Positions 11,226 to 23,071 of a stretch of 64,000 nucleotides of DNA are shown here, one piece after another; within the stretch, counting starts at the first letter, position 1, and every line of letters begins with the position of its first letter. The DNA comes from Lunularia cruciata. Its lineage: Eukaryota; Streptophyta; Marchantiopsida; Lunulariales; Lunulariaceae. The stretch is taken from contig OX419761.1 in the NCBI GenBank assembly GCA_948567375.1, positions 36,308,243 to 36,372,242 of the forward strand, read 5' to 3'. The position numbers and the translations under genes are program-made. The notes beneath the pieces are model-generated. The model searched no databases, was not told where the DNA came from, and saw nothing but the letters and a program-made list of their open reading frames with translations.

Positions 11226-12574
11226 AGTTTGCTTGGGAAATGTTACCTATCTTGATAACTCTAATATGAGGTCTATAAAGCTTTAAATTGAAGATACCCT
11301 TCATCACCATTGTTCCACTTTTCTCCATATAGTAGCACTTTTTGGTGTAGGTGGTTTAGATGCCTTTGTGTGCTGCTTGACCAATGCTGAACAGTTTACA
11401 CTTCAACTCAAGAACATAGAGAACTCCTCTAATGATTCCTTATCTTCTTGCATTAAGCTTATAAGAAATTGTGATGTCTTCCTCTCTAGCAACCCAAACC
11501 TTTTGATCATTAGCAACATACATGTGCAAGGTTCCTTCTTCAATCTTCTCAAAATCTTGGAACCACTCTCATCTATTGGTCATGTGCTCTAAAGCTCTTC
11601 CATCAACATACCAAACATCATTATCTAGATGTTTATCAATACTTGTAGCAATGCTAGAGCTTGTAGTAAATACAATAATTTGTGTTGTTAGAGCATTGGC
11701 TTGACTTCTAAGGTTACTTGTATTGTGGTGCTCTTTTCTTGGAAGGTTATACTCACCTTTGCATTCTCTTGCCCAATGCGCCTTCTTTCCACATTTGTTG
11801 TAGCTTGTTCTCTCCTTCAGTTCAAAGATGTTCGTATCTTCCAATTCTTGTCATCATTGTGCCCTCTAATGCTTCATCTATTGACAACAAGAAAGGATTT
11901 CTCCCCTAAAATTTCTTCTTTCTCCTCTCCACATATGTTCAAGGTTTCTTCCTTGAGCAATCTTGCAATGAGTCTCTAAATGGTTTGTTGCTCCTCTGGT
12001 ACATTCTCCAATGTGGTTAATATATGGCAATAAGTTTGTGGTAAACTACAAATAATCTTGGTGATGATTAAGGAATAGTTTATTCTAACACCAAGGTTAC
12101 TCATTTGACTAGCTAGAGTTTCTTCTTGGCTAATAAAACCCTCTATCTCTTCTTCTAATTTCATATGTAACTGAAAAATCTTTGCTAGAGAATGTGCTTG
12201 TTCTTTGAAGCACATTGCTTAGGTAAAATAATCAGTCTACTCCACATCTGGTTTGTGGTTCTACAAGTGATCAATCTCTATAAATACTTCTCTTCTATGG
12301 TTATATAAATGTACATTTTTGTAGCATTGTTCTTACTTTGGTAATTGGTCACTTTCCTATCTGCTATGGCTTCTTCTATAGTCTCTATCCGATTGAAAAT
12401 TTCTGTAAGTCTTTAACTTGAAGATGATCATCACTTAGAATTTCCAAATCAAGAAATTTTCTCCATTGAATTGGCTGATACGTGATATGTCTCTCACATC
12501 ATTCCTTGTTCCCATTTTGTCTCAATCTACTCTCAGATCTGAAATATTTCTTCTAGTCTTTGAGTCTCTTCCTC

Positions 12575-12836
12575 TTATTGCAAAGCAAGTAATAGAATTT
12601 TTACATGCAAGTATATAGGTTCTAAGCTAAGGACAAACATGGTTGTGTTGCTTGGCCTTGATTCTCCATATTGTTATTCACATGTCTTGCTGCTCAAGCT
12701 TCTTGACTATGCTACATTCATCATGGAATGACCTACTCTCTCATTGAAAAGTAAGATCTATATACTTTAACCCTAACTAATGCTTCACTCAGATGCTAGG
12801 AGCTAAGTACAAATTCTAAAAACTATAGTATAGATA
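12575..12836 (-). repeat. Copia fossil 5' LTR (right copy), incomplete
   Basis: Matches the left LTR over about 260 bases with many differences, and fades out after ACTATAGTATAGATATGGG. The far terminus is not recognisable. Confidence 0.7.
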
Positions 12837-13550
12837 TGGGCAAATGGTTTCCTCCGGATGATTGGATGTGCAAAAATGTTCCTAAGGAATGAGGCCTACA
12901 TCAATTTAGTTATCTCATCATGTATGACTGAAAAATCTTGGAGTCTTTGAGAATGTCACCTCCAAGAATATTTGAACACTTCAAGTTGATGGGTTGTTCT
13001 TTGCTAACAAGCTCAAGATGTCCAAAAACCATAATTCATGAGAGGGGAATCAAAGTTCACACTCTTATACAGAATTGATTAATATGGATCAAGATGATAT
13101 TTGAATTTGAGGATATTATGGATTATCTTTTGTGTAATATAAATAATAATAACATGAAGTAAGAATACTAGTGCATACATACGGTTGTTGTTCCAAAGTA
13201 AAGATAGTTAACTCTTTTGCTCAATTTTTATTATTACAAAATAGTTTTCATGCAAATACAAAACAAGGTACAATAAGTCCTTTGCTAAGTTATCTCCCAC
13301 AAAGTTATAACCTCCCTAAAGTTTCAAGAAAGTGCTAAACACACATGGTTCTATGGCCATTAAGTTATATTTCTATTACATTTCAAGTCATAGCTTTGAG
13401 ACAAAAATAAAACTTTGTGGAGTGAAAATGGTAGCATGAATAATAGAGGAGAGCAAGATATTGTGATACAATACTATTGTATATAACTATTTGAACCAAG
13501 GATTAAGAGTACTTTGCTGCAAGTTTTCAACTTGTAGCTTATAGTGCATG
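12837..13550. other. AT-rich, no recognised gene
   Basis: No coding signature beyond short frames. It separates the copia fossil from the decayed pogo-like element. Confidence 0.5.
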
Positions 13551-13559
13551 GTGCAAAGT

Positions 13560-14923
13560 TCTTTTGGATGTTGTATTCACTTGGGTCAATCACATTGAGC
13601 ATGGAGATCATGACAGATCTGGACAAGCTCAATGATCTCATTGTCCTCAAACTTAACATGCACTATCATGCGCTCTTTGATTAGATTGAGAAGATTTGCT
13701 ACAAACATTGGACCTTGTAGCTAAAGATGTTGAAGTGCCCCAATGAGGTTCACCTCCGTTGGTTGCTCTTCAAGGTCAATTTCCTCAACTGCATTCACTG
13801 GCTCAAACAACCCAAGGTGAAAAAAGCAATTTTTTTAATTTGTTTGCAAATTCTCAACCCAAGCAACAAGCAACCAATGCATTGCAATTAATTGGTTGAC
13901 CTTGTAGAGGTTGAGATCATTGTGCTCATCATGGTCAAGTGCATTTTAAAGGTGAAAACACCTTAAATGATGTTTGAATGCAGCAATCATCCCTACATCC
14001 ATGGGTTGAACTTTTGACATTATGTTTGGAGGAAGAATGCAAACTTCAATGTTTAGAGTTAAGCAATTGTCAATAATGTATCATGTTTTATTATCCATCA
14101 GTAAGAGTATATGGTAATTGCAATGTGCATCTCACCATCAAGCTTTTTCAACCATTCTTGGAAAAATATCCCTATTATCCAAGCTTTTTTGTTTGATTAG
14201 TAGAAGAAGCCCATATGCTCACCTATGTGGGCAATTAAAGCAATGTGGCTGTTCACATTACCGATAAAAAATAATGGCAATTTCTGACTTATGTAGGCAT
14301 TAGCAATGAAAGCAAGGGCAGTTCTTGCCTTGTCTTTTTGTAGCCAGCAATTTGAGTTGAGAAATCATATTATAGAGCACCATGTTGTAGAAAAGACATG
14401 TCTTGTCCATTATAGATGTCCAATATGCAATATTGAAAAAGGTATGCACCTAGAGCATGCAACATTGCATCAATTAGCATTGCATCTTGGTTAGCAGATC
14501 TTGACTCCCCATGCATTTTAAACACTTTAAGCTTGTGGCAAGAAAGGAACTTCTTGAACCAACCATTTGAAAACTTAATGTTGTCTTTAGGGACGGAAAG
14601 CATTTTGGCATAACATTGACCAAACTCTTTAATAATTATGAGAAAAGGAGAGCATTCTGGGTCTATTGTTGCAAAATCCATAGAGAAAGAGCCTTTTCAA
14701 GTTCTGGGAAGTGTACAGTTCATCATCACATTGCTTGAAGCTTATTGTTGTCCATGGCTTCATATTCATGGTGTTTCTTGAGGATCTTGCTAATGTTGAC
14801 TTGAGATGCAGCCTTTTCAAGACTAAACTTAGTCTTTGCACACAGAGCTATTTGTGGCCTTGAAGTGTTCATCTCCTTGTGTTGGCATATTTTCAACCGC
14901 TGTGCATTTGTAAGGTGTGCCAT
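13560..14923 (-). mobile_element. Decayed pogo/Tigger-like DNA transposon
   Basis: Minus-strand frames give, in order, a CENP-B-type first helix-turn-helix (NAQRLKICQHKEMN, ending NISKILKKHHE, at 14726-14923), the second DNA-binding half (FSNGWFKKFLSCHKLKVFKM, then HGESRSANQDA) and DIYN, the worn equivalent of DIYNMDET with the first catalytic aspartate region, all within 14370-14681. Further left, about 13960-14100, a worn DDE tail reads LPPN, then QPMDVGMIAAFK. Reading frame changes at least three times (for instance between the 14726-14923 and 14629-14841 frames) and stops interrupt the DDE part near 14100-14220, so no transposase is made. I could not identify TIRs. It is clearly distinct from, and older than, the element at 18672. 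Confidence 0.75.
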
Positions 14924-15259
14924 CTAATTTTCATCTCAAGGGTGAGATGAAAACTCTTGTTGTAAACCCATTAAGTTGCAGCAGATGCATGTTGGATTGT
15001 TCAATAGGAGACAAGACAAATTATGGTGTTGATTGAAAACATCAATACAAAACAAGGCAAACAATGTCAATTGTCATCAAGCGATGGTGTTAGGCCGCAA
15101 TCATAGATAGCATTAGGGCATTAGGCCATTATGCATTAGGGTTAGGTTAGCTATTCTAGTAATTTATAACCTCTTATAAGTTATACTGCAGACTGCAAAC
15201 CAACCCAATAACTTAGAAGAGGACTTATTGTATATGGATAAGACAATAAAATTGCTATG

Positions 15260-15770
15260 GTTGAGATGATCTAGGTTCAAGTTTTCTCTGATTCATTCCT
15301 AAAATGAAAATCTTTCTGCAACTCTCTTTAAGCTATAGGAATGTTAGATTATTCCAAGCAGATTTGAGTATATTCTAAGTATTAAAATCAGCAAGAAGTC
15401 ATGAAATAAATTTTACTTTGCTTTCATTTATCTCAAAGAATGATAATCTATTAGAACATAATAAATGAGGAAAATATAGTTAACTCGATCCCTTCCCTTT
15501 ATTATTAGAGACTAAATTTGATACAAATATAAAACAAGACATACGCATAAGATAACTTGAGTACTATGAGTAGGTGTACTTGAGTTCAATTCCCGTTTGA
15601 TTCAATCTAAAATTATTCTTTTTCCAAACTGGATATTTTTAACATTTTTTTCTATAAACTATAGGACTATTAGATTATCCTAAGTAGATTAAGTATATTC
15701 TATGTATTAAAAATCATTAATCTATACGAAATAAACTTATCCTTTTGTTTCAGTTTCTGTAAACAGTTGT
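15260..15770 (+). repeat. Two diverged copies of a SINE-like unit
   Basis: Copy one (about 15260-15480) and copy two (about 15585-15770) share the order GTTCAA-TTC, GATTCA, AACT/CTATAGGA, TTAGATTAT, AGTATATTCTA, TATTAAAA and GAAATAAA. Each starts near a GTTCAA word that resembles a weak RNA polymerase III B box (AGGTTCAAG and GAGTTCAATTCCC). No clear A box is visible, so a SINE origin is only a guess. Confidence 0.35.
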
Positions 15771-16526
15771 ACTTAAAATAAATAGTATGATATACATATC
15801 CCTATTAATCAGAGAGAAAAATTATATTTAGATAATATTTGTCAAATTTTTTTCAGTTTCTCACATCAGAAACCGCAAGTGGGGAGTTTTTCAATCCTTA
15901 CAATCTTGAATTCCAGAAGAAATGGTAAAATTTTGTATAGATGATCCTATATAGTGATATATAAAGCATGATAAAGTAATAATTATGAGTGACCCTATGA
16001 AAACAAAATGTTCTAATTTTTACTTGTACGGAGTCTTTCAGGTTTTGAAGTCATCACTTAGGAAAATCTACTGGATATGTTGTAATAATGGTTTTTAAAA
16101 GAAAGAAAAAAGATCATAATATTTTGAGTTAAAATTTTTTAGATAAAAAAGGTAACACTGACAGGTAAATTAGTTAGTGGATTCATCTGAAAGTAGAAAA
16201 AATAAATTTTACAAGCGCACACTTTTTGGTTTAGAAGTATTATCATTTCCCATTCAAAATAAGGATAATATTCCTCACACATGTGATCATGTGGTTGAAA
16301 ACCTTAAAAAATATAAATAATCATAAAGTTTCACATAGATACTCCATCACATTGAACATTATCAACAGAAGGGTCAATAATCCATGGAGAATATCTATAG
16401 TATCACATATAAATATCATGTTCCTACATATTCTTTATAACCTAAATTTTAGAATATGTTTCATATTCAAAACTATCAAAATTACTATCATAGATAAGCT
16501 TAGCTCAAGTTTGCTCCATCAGCAAT

Positions 16527-16621
16527 CTCGCTACGATAATATCATCTCTATAGACCTGCTGTTATCTCTAAACTCTCAATTCATTAGATCAGGTCTATAG
16601 AGATGACATTATCTTGTCGAG
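16527..16621. repeat. Foldback with 32-bp arms
   Basis: Arms 16527-16558 and 16590-16621 pair at 28 of 32 positions, with the inner 17 bases (TCATCTCTATAGACCTG) perfect, around a 31-base loop. Size and shape are compatible with a microRNA-like precursor or a MITE remnant. Confidence 0.75.
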
Positions 16622-17354
16622 TAGATCAAATCATCGCTTTGTTCCTTGTTATATTCAAACTTTCAAATCATATTAAAACAAAGGTGCATAATGTAATTAA
16701 ACAAAATATCTAAAATCCTTGTCCAAAGTATGGATATATATATCATATCTCTTGTCACTTGTGTATTGGCTTTGAGTTATATCTTATTGACCTAATATAT
16801 TATCGATCTTATGACAAGCATAAATGATTAAGAATGTGTTTATCTGATTTTAAGTAGGGGAATCAAGATAGTAGTTTAGTCATATAATCTAAAATTAAAT
16901 TATGCTGTTATATATACAGTTAGCTGCTTTTGACCTAATCAAGAACATAATTATTCAAATAGAATGTACTAAAAGGATATTTTGAAATTTTTTCCATGAG
17001 ATATCTACAAAGAAAATAGTACTTATGTCTTGAATTAGGATTCATAACAAGTTATTGAAAAAGCATGAATTTATCGTTGATTCGCACAGTAATAACTGTC
17101 TCATACATATGTCTCTTGATCAAGGAAATTGCTATTCTCTCTTAATTTTATTAGCCCTATATGTTATTTTTAAACTTGTTGAAAAATTTTAGTGCCAGAA
17201 TTAAAAGAAAAACTAGTTAAGAAAGATTCCAATTCAATATCTCAAAATTAGCTAAACAAATAATTTGAAATACTAAATTAAAATAAAATACTGAAAATAA
17301 TATATTATAGATTATACTAGATTCTTAAGCGCATTTTACCTTTTCCGACTATCC

Positions 17355-17415
17355 CTTATACGGCTTGATGGGAGTCTTCCCACCCTTCGTGTTTTCTACG
17401 CGGTCGTCCTTCTCT
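17355..17415 (-). repeat. Dispersed GAAGACCCCATC repeat, copy 1
   Basis: Reads CGGCTTGATGGGAGTCTTCC, then CACCCTTCGTGTTTTCTACG and CGGTCG. It is the reverse complement of the consensus GTAGAAAACACAAGAAGGAT, then GGGAAGACCCCATCAAGCC, shared by several sites in this window. Confidence 0.75.
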
Positions 17416-17788
17416 CTCATTCTTAAATTATTAAACTCTTTAGTAAATTCTGGAATAAGGCTTCTGGAAACACATGAATGAATGAGAGAGAGAGCTGTAA
17501 GTTCGTGTTAAACTTTAAACGTGCCGAAACTCCTCCCTCTGTTCAAGTGGATGCTTGCTGTGCGCGATGCCTTTGGAATCAAACATGCGAATTGGGAATG
17601 TGTTCCAACTTAGATTGTCTGGGAGAATTCCTGCAGAAGGGGACAACTCTATTCCCGAGGGCAGTTCCTTCGTTGAACCGCGAGCTTGTTTGTTCCAGAA
17701 TCCTCTGTACAATCCACGTATCTACATGATCTTGTCCGATGTGATGAGAGGAGGATCATCCGGGAAGGAGATGGCGACAACGTGTGAT

Positions 17789-17850
17789 AACAAGAAGAAG
17801 AATGGGAAGACCCCATCAACCCGTACAAGGAAGAGACATGGCAAAATGGT
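17789..17850 (+). repeat. Dispersed GAAGACCCCATC repeat, copy 2
   Basis: Reads ACAAGAAGAAGAATGGGAAG, then ACCCCATCAACCCGTACAAG and GAAGAGACATGGCAAAATGG. It is shorter than the copy at 17899 and lacks the second hairpin. Confidence 0.7.
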
Positions 17851-17898
17851 GCGAAGTCCCCAATTAAACTATTCTAGGATGTGAGAAAGTCTACCTCA

Positions 17899-18020
17899 CA
17901 GAAAACAAGAAAGATGGGAGGACCCCATCAAGCCTTATAAAGACGAGATGAAGAAAAAAGAAAAAGAAGTAAAATGGGGTTATACCACGGTAATCTGCCC
18001 TAGTGCACTCAAGATATTAG
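17899..18020 (+). repeat. Dispersed GAAGACCCCATC repeat, copy 3
   Basis: Contains GATGGGAGGACCCCATCAAG, then a purine run, then AAAATGGGG and AATCTGCCCTAGTGCACTCA and AGATATTAG. The tail AATCTGCC-AGTGC-CTNAAGATAT also follows the copy at 28480, so the shared unit is at least 115 bp. Confidence 0.75.
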
Positions 18021-18545
18021 AATTCTATCAGAATTGTCTTATGTGAAACTAGTGTCGTTTATGTCGCTAAATCTATTGGTAATATAACTACACAGAACCA
18101 TGTTTGTGGTGCACACATGCCGCACCAACCAAAATGACTGGACAGTCAAGTTGCCCAGGTTCTCAAGATACGATTTCTGAAAATTTCAGCAACACAGCTC
18201 AATTGATGCGACATTATGCACAAAAGTACGCATTTTCCTTGTCCGCAGATAGTTAACTGGCCCGATGAACGAGGATAAACATCTTTCTGATAAGGATACC
18301 ACAGTTATGGTTATGGATTTTAGTTATGGCACCATAACCAAGAAAGCATCTACTCTCAATGCTGAAGCTCGTCATCTCAAAGAAGATCTCACATTTCCAG
18401 AACTGGTATCCAAACCAGTTTCAAATATTGCCTTGACCATGCATATCTTGCGAACTTACATTGAAGTGTTATGTCTTTGCCACGCCTGCGTGTAAGAAAA
18501 ACTATTTTGAAAGAGGGGATGCGTTACATTGGATAAACTATTAGG

Positions 18546-18590
18546 CCAATTCCCATCCTTCGAGTTTTCTACGCGGTCGCCCTTTTCTCA
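18546..18590 (-). repeat. Dispersed GAAGACCCCATC repeat, partial copy 4
   Basis: Reads CCCATCCTTCGAGTTTTCTA, then CGCGGTCGCCCTTT, matching the GCGTAGAAAAC-AAGGATGGG end of the unit only. Confidence 0.6.
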
Positions 18591-18671
18591 TTAGGCCAAT
18601 TCAGACTTATGTATTACGTATACTAAGGCAACACATGAGCATTCTAGCACGAGAAATCTTTACTTCTTATA

Positions 18672-18698
18672 CAGAGTTATCCCTCGATATAGTGACAC
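18672..18698 (+). repeat. Left terminal inverted repeat
   Basis: Perfect reverse complement of 20808-20834. Preceded by TA. Confidence 0.95.
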
Positions 18699-18854
18699 AT
18701 ATTGGTGCGGCATCTAGGTGTCACTATAGCAAGTACGACTCTATGTGACCTCGTCTGTGATGTAAAACTAATGTTGTGAGGGGACCCTACGAGAGTATAC
18801 ATTTCATAAATCAATAATATACATTGCGCTCCTATAGTATAATCTAAATCGATA

Positions 18855-20593
18855 ATGAACTCCCGTAAGAAGAGCGAAAGCAAGGCGAGGATGAGTCTAA
18901 GTCAGAAGAAGTTGAATGTGATTAATTTCATCAAAGCTGGGAAGTCCCAGGTCGAAGCTGCTTTTCACTTCAGAGTGTCACGGCCAGTGGTAAACAGCAT
19001 CATGAAAAAATCTGAACTAATCAAGGCCGAGATCGAGAAGTCTGCAATCAGCAGATCCAAAAAGAGCCAGAGGACATCTGGCTTAGAAACTCTCAAAAAT
19101 ATGATGCATGTTCGAGTTGAGATCGATACACCCAATCTCAACATCACCGGAGAGGTTCTTCAGGCCAAGGCTCTAGAATTTGAGATAAAATACTGAGCAA
19201 ATATGAGGATGGCCTTACTCTCATGCTTAAGGAGTATTTGGTCTCCTTCAAGGCATCAAATGGATGGCTTCAGAACTATCTCGCTCGTAAAGGGACTACC
19301 AGCAGGAGACGTTCTGCTGAGCATAACTCAACAGACACAACAACAACAATTGACAGGTGGCTTGCTGATATTTGCCAGCATTTGGAAAGCATACCATTGA
19401 AGGATATTTGGAATATTGACAAAACCGCTCTCCAGCATCGCACCATGTCTTCACGATCATATGTGACCATTAACAATGATGGTCGAGGAGTAAAGTGATG
19501 CAAAGATAGCATTACAGTCACCCCGATTGTGAGCACATCAGGTGAAAAACTAACCGTTCAGGTGATTGGGAAGTCAAAACAGCCCCACACTCTCAAAGGC
19601 GTAGACATCAACGGAACATTCAACATTGTTTACGACAATCAGGCCAAGGCGTGGCAAGATGGATCTTCCATGCTGCGCCTCTTCCATAGAATCAATCAGG
19701 AAGCATTAAGAAGGCAAACACATTTCTACATTTTACTTGAGAATTGCAGCTCACACATCTTTGCAGCAAAAGTGTTGGACACAATAGGTTCTGCACATAC
19801 ATCATTCACCTTCGAAGTGATTACGATCCTATTCTTGCCACCGAACGCAACGAGCGACTGCCAACCACTAGATCAGGGGATCATTCACTCACTAAAGGCA
19901 AGGTATCGCAAGGCGATGCTTTGCTCAGTACTCAGTGAATACAAGCTGTGGCAATGCTCACGTGATGAGACACCCATGAGTCATTTTCCAATTCACCAAC
20001 ATACACATATGAAAAATGTTCTTCACTGGCTTCAGGAGGCACACGATAAAATTTCTGCAAATACTATCCGACTATGCTTCTTAAAGGCGAATGTCCTGCC
20101 GTTGGACAGTGCTGCAAATTACAACAATGATATTGCTCGCTTTGCTCCAACCTTCAACGAAGACGACGATGTGGTTGTTGATCTAGTTAATATGATGTCA
20201 TCTGTTCAAATGCATGATGTCTTGGCGGACTTGCTTGGTATTATGGAGGACGTGTCGAAACTGATCGACTTCGACAAGGATGAACCCACAGGCAGTTCGG
20301 ATATTGATGAGACTGAGATCATTGAGAGTGTTCTGATCTAGTCTGGCAACCTGATACCGCCTGCTGATGATGACACCATTGCGGATCTAGTCTCAATCAA
20401 GACTGCTCTTATAGGAGTTGAAGCCGTGCAAAATTATCAATCATATTCGGCGCCTTCATCACCATACTCATCTAAATTTGCTGATCTGCATCAAGCTCTT
20501 CACCAGCTCCAAAAATGTCTTGTGATGGACCAAAGCATCACCAAGTTGGAGAGTATGAAGCAAGCTTCTATCAAGTCCTTTTTCCAGCTTTAG
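18855..20593 (+). pseudogene. Pogo-like DDE transposase, three lesions
   Basis: Starts at ATG 18855 with a Psq/CENP-B-type helix-turn-helix (LSQKKLNVINFIKAGKSQVE, then SRPVVNSIMKK). A one-base frame shift near 19197-19202 moves the reading to the frame starting before 19223, where NGWLQNYLARKG and WNIDKTAL (first catalytic Asp) lie. An in-frame TGA at 19496-19498 and a TAG at 20339-20341 follow. The DDE core (19529-20338) has FYILLENCSSH, where the family usually has D-N, so the second catalytic Asp is Glu here, and LPPNATSDCQPLDQGIIHSL with the third Asp. The last residues, QASIKSFFQL (20561-20590), fit the PCNA-binding PIP-box pattern Q-x-x-hydrophobic-x-x-F-F known from pogo transposases. 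It would act in the nucleus by cut-and-paste, but this copy cannot make a full enzyme. Confidence 0.9.
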
Positions 20594-20807
20594 AAATGAT
20601 CATTTTTAATAAAATTTGAATGCAAACTTTTTCACCCATGACTTCTGTGCACTGTAAACACACTTCCTTGATATACTGACATTGCACTAGAGTGGCCATC
20701 ATCTGTCACTATTGGTAAATAGTGACACCCTGTCATTATTTGCTATCGTCTCCCATACAATTGTTCTGGAAATACTTTCACTATATCGAGGAAGTCATTA
20801 TAACAAG

Positions 20808-20834
20808 GTGTCACTATATCGAGGGATAACTCTG
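20808..20834 (-). repeat. Right terminal inverted repeat
   Basis: Perfect reverse complement of 18672-18698. Followed by TA at 20835-20836. Confidence 0.95.
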
Positions 20835-20836
20835 TA

Positions 20837-23071
20837 GTGAAATTGAAAGTCAACGAATTGGCAAATGCACAATGTGCATTTTGTCGGGAATCATACGGGT
20901 CCCAAATACGTTATGAGAATGCTTCCTCAAATAGGTGTCCCAGTTGTCTCATATTGGGATGGAATCGTATACAACATACCAACAATAGTAATATAATCGT
21001 ATATCGTATACAACGTACCAAGAATCTCCACAACTAGGAGTCTCAAATATGCCTTACCAGAAGATAAAGTCTCTAATATACCGTACCAGACAATGCGAGC
21101 CACCACTATGTTGTACCAAATACCGCTCTCAACCAGGAATCTCAACTGTCCCACCTTGCCTTAGTCCGAAGTAAGAGTACTATCTAGGAGTTCCATATAA
21201 ACTGATGTCATCAGAAATACCCGTCCCGACCCTCCAATTAAGACTTGGAACCCCGAGTGACGTAATCACATCCGAACTACCCATTTCGATTATCCCGTAC
21301 TGACATCGATCGAGAAAGCGCACTGAAGTGGCTATGAGGTAATATTATTAACGATACGGCCGTCTAAACCAGACTTTAAACTGTCACCTTCAGTGATATG
21401 CTGCAAAAAAATCCTATAAGCATCTACGTATACCTACGTTATGAGGATGATAAAACCCGCTCGATCTAAATCCCAACAGTCCTCTCTATCTTGATCCTCG
21501 TTTATGTTTTTCAACGCAGTACTTTGTCAGTAAAAGGATCACTGGTACAACAATCAAACCTGTACACTTTAAGAAGTCAGAGTAAAGATCACTGTCACTG
21601 CAAGCTCTAAACATTTCAAATGTTTGGACCCAAAAGTAAAAAACCTTCGGCCAAGTCAAAACACATTAAATAGCGAATGAAACCATCTATAAAGGAACCG
21701 CGCTCCTCTATACTACCCCTCCTATCTACCCAGAAACTACTGAATCTTTGAACTTCAGCAGAGTAGCAACATGACTCATGCAATTCAGCCTAGCGGTGGA
21801 TAAAGCCTACGTTAGGCTGTAGGCGAATGCAGCTATACGCCTTATTCACCTGTGTGGGCCTCTGCTCTTGATATACTAGGTAACTTCACTGTACACACAC
21901 TAACTGAAAATTTACTCAGGGTTGGAAAGGATATGATCTCCTGGTGATAAACCTTATACTTATAAGTCAATCCTTCGACTTGGATAGAGGGCAGGCATGG
22001 TCAGTTGAGAGAGGGATAGACCTCAAAGCAGACATCGAAAGAGCCCTTGGACTACACGGAAAAGCAAGGATAATTGGATCAAGACGAACCTACGTTACAA
22101 CGTCTCATATCTCTACACGACAGACATGATGTACTCTGTACATGACCAGAAAGCTTAAAGCGTATCTCAGCACAAGATCTGAGCAGCAGGTGAGTTGGCC
22201 GTGACCGAAGCAGGCGAAAAGGTTACACCGCATGAGCTTCAAGTAAGGAACTGTAAATTGGTCCAGAAAGGAGGTTCCTGTGACCGAATCCGGTACAGAT
22301 CACTGTAGTGCTGCTTATAATAGTGCATGGGTCACTTTGTGCCTGTTTATCTCCTCGGATTCAGTAACTGAAAGTGCTAGCATGCAGCATTCGGAACCCA
22401 AAGGGAGGTGGTATTGTTCCATAGCAGGCAATACAACAATCACTCTTTGGTGATTTTCGGCATGTGCGATTGGCACTTATCAGTACGGAGCCCAGTCTTC
22501 TCTCCTCTGCTGAGGTCTTTTGGTCGCTGACTTCATTCTCTCGCGAGATGAGTCAGGAAAAGGAAGAGGAAGCGGTTAAGAGTTTGTACTTGTCAATATC
22601 GGGCAACCCCTCCCTTTCTTTCTCATCATATCTATGATTCATCATGGACAGGAAGATAAAGATAGATAAATATTAATGAAATATCAATCTGCTGACCTGT
22701 ATCAGTTTATTGCTTAAGCTCATAGCAGAACACAGGACATGAGTTTCCTCAGGTCTTCTGCAGAGGGACGGTACAACACTAGAGATATCCATTTACCACA
22801 TTTCCTTGTGGAGTTCACGATTTTGCACCTCTTTGGAGGAGGATGTGCATTCGTGACACTTTGAAGCGCTCAATCAGTAAGTACATAGCTGGGTTGGCGG
22901 AGTAGACTTATGACCCATCCATCAATTTGATTGCTCGTTTACCACTATACGAGATTATTAAAGGACTATTAAGTAGGCTTTCAAGGTGTATGGGTTCCAG
23001 TCACTCTACGCTCCATCTCCCTCTATAACAGGGCCACAGACATTTTCTGAATAGCCCGGAGGTCTTTAGTT
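20837..23071. other. Intergenic, nothing recognised
   Basis: Mixed-composition sequence. Small frames only (up to 75 aa), none with a known motif. No RNA gene seen. Confidence 0.5.

Larger units (their letters stand above)
8301..12836 (-). mobile_element. Ty1/copia LTR retrotransposon fossil
   Basis: An old, broken element in minus orientation bounded by diverged LTRs (8301-8608 and 12575-12836). Reading in element direction one meets a UBN2-type gag (11976-12215), a CCHC knuckle CGKKAHWARECK and protease-like segment (11569-11844), the pre-integrase signature WHQRLGHLN (10441-10644), the RT YVDD-type box FVDDGL (9403-9627), and RNase H (TEAEYIAAS, about 8900-8930). Order gag-PR-IN-RT-RH is diagnostic of copia. 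Many breaks (well over ten) and LTR divergence of the order of a fifth or more mark it as ancient. A foreign LTR-like block sits inside it at about 10650-11225. Confidence 0.88.
14930..17340. other. AT-rich intergenic stretch with repeats only
   Basis: No gene seen. Contains a diverged duplicated unit (15260-15480 and about 15585-15770) and a foldback at 16527-16621, listed separately. Confidence 0.55.
17416..18545. other. No recognised gene between repeat copies
   Basis: The longest frame (109 aa at 17555-17884, plus) runs through a dispersed-repeat copy and resembles nothing I know. A 76-aa frame at 18265-18495 is likewise unsupported. Confidence 0.5.
18672..20834 (+). mobile_element. Tigger/pogo-like DNA transposon with complete ends
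   Basis: A 2163-bp element with perfect 27-bp terminal inverted repeats (18672-18698 and 20808-20834, starting CAGAGTTATCCCTCGATATA), flanked by TA on both sides (18670-18671 and 20835-20836). That is the pogo/Tigger pattern: a TA duplication and CAG termini. Subterminal regions carry several copies of TAGTGACAC in both orientations, probably transposase-binding sites. The transposase gene inside is damaged at three points. Perfect TIRs with a broken gene suggest recent movement, possibly with transposase supplied by another copy. Confidence 0.93.

Noticed and set aside
15585-15610. GAGTTCAATTCCC as part of a tRNA gene
   Set aside because: No A box, no acceptor or anticodon stem; at best a SINE-like B box.
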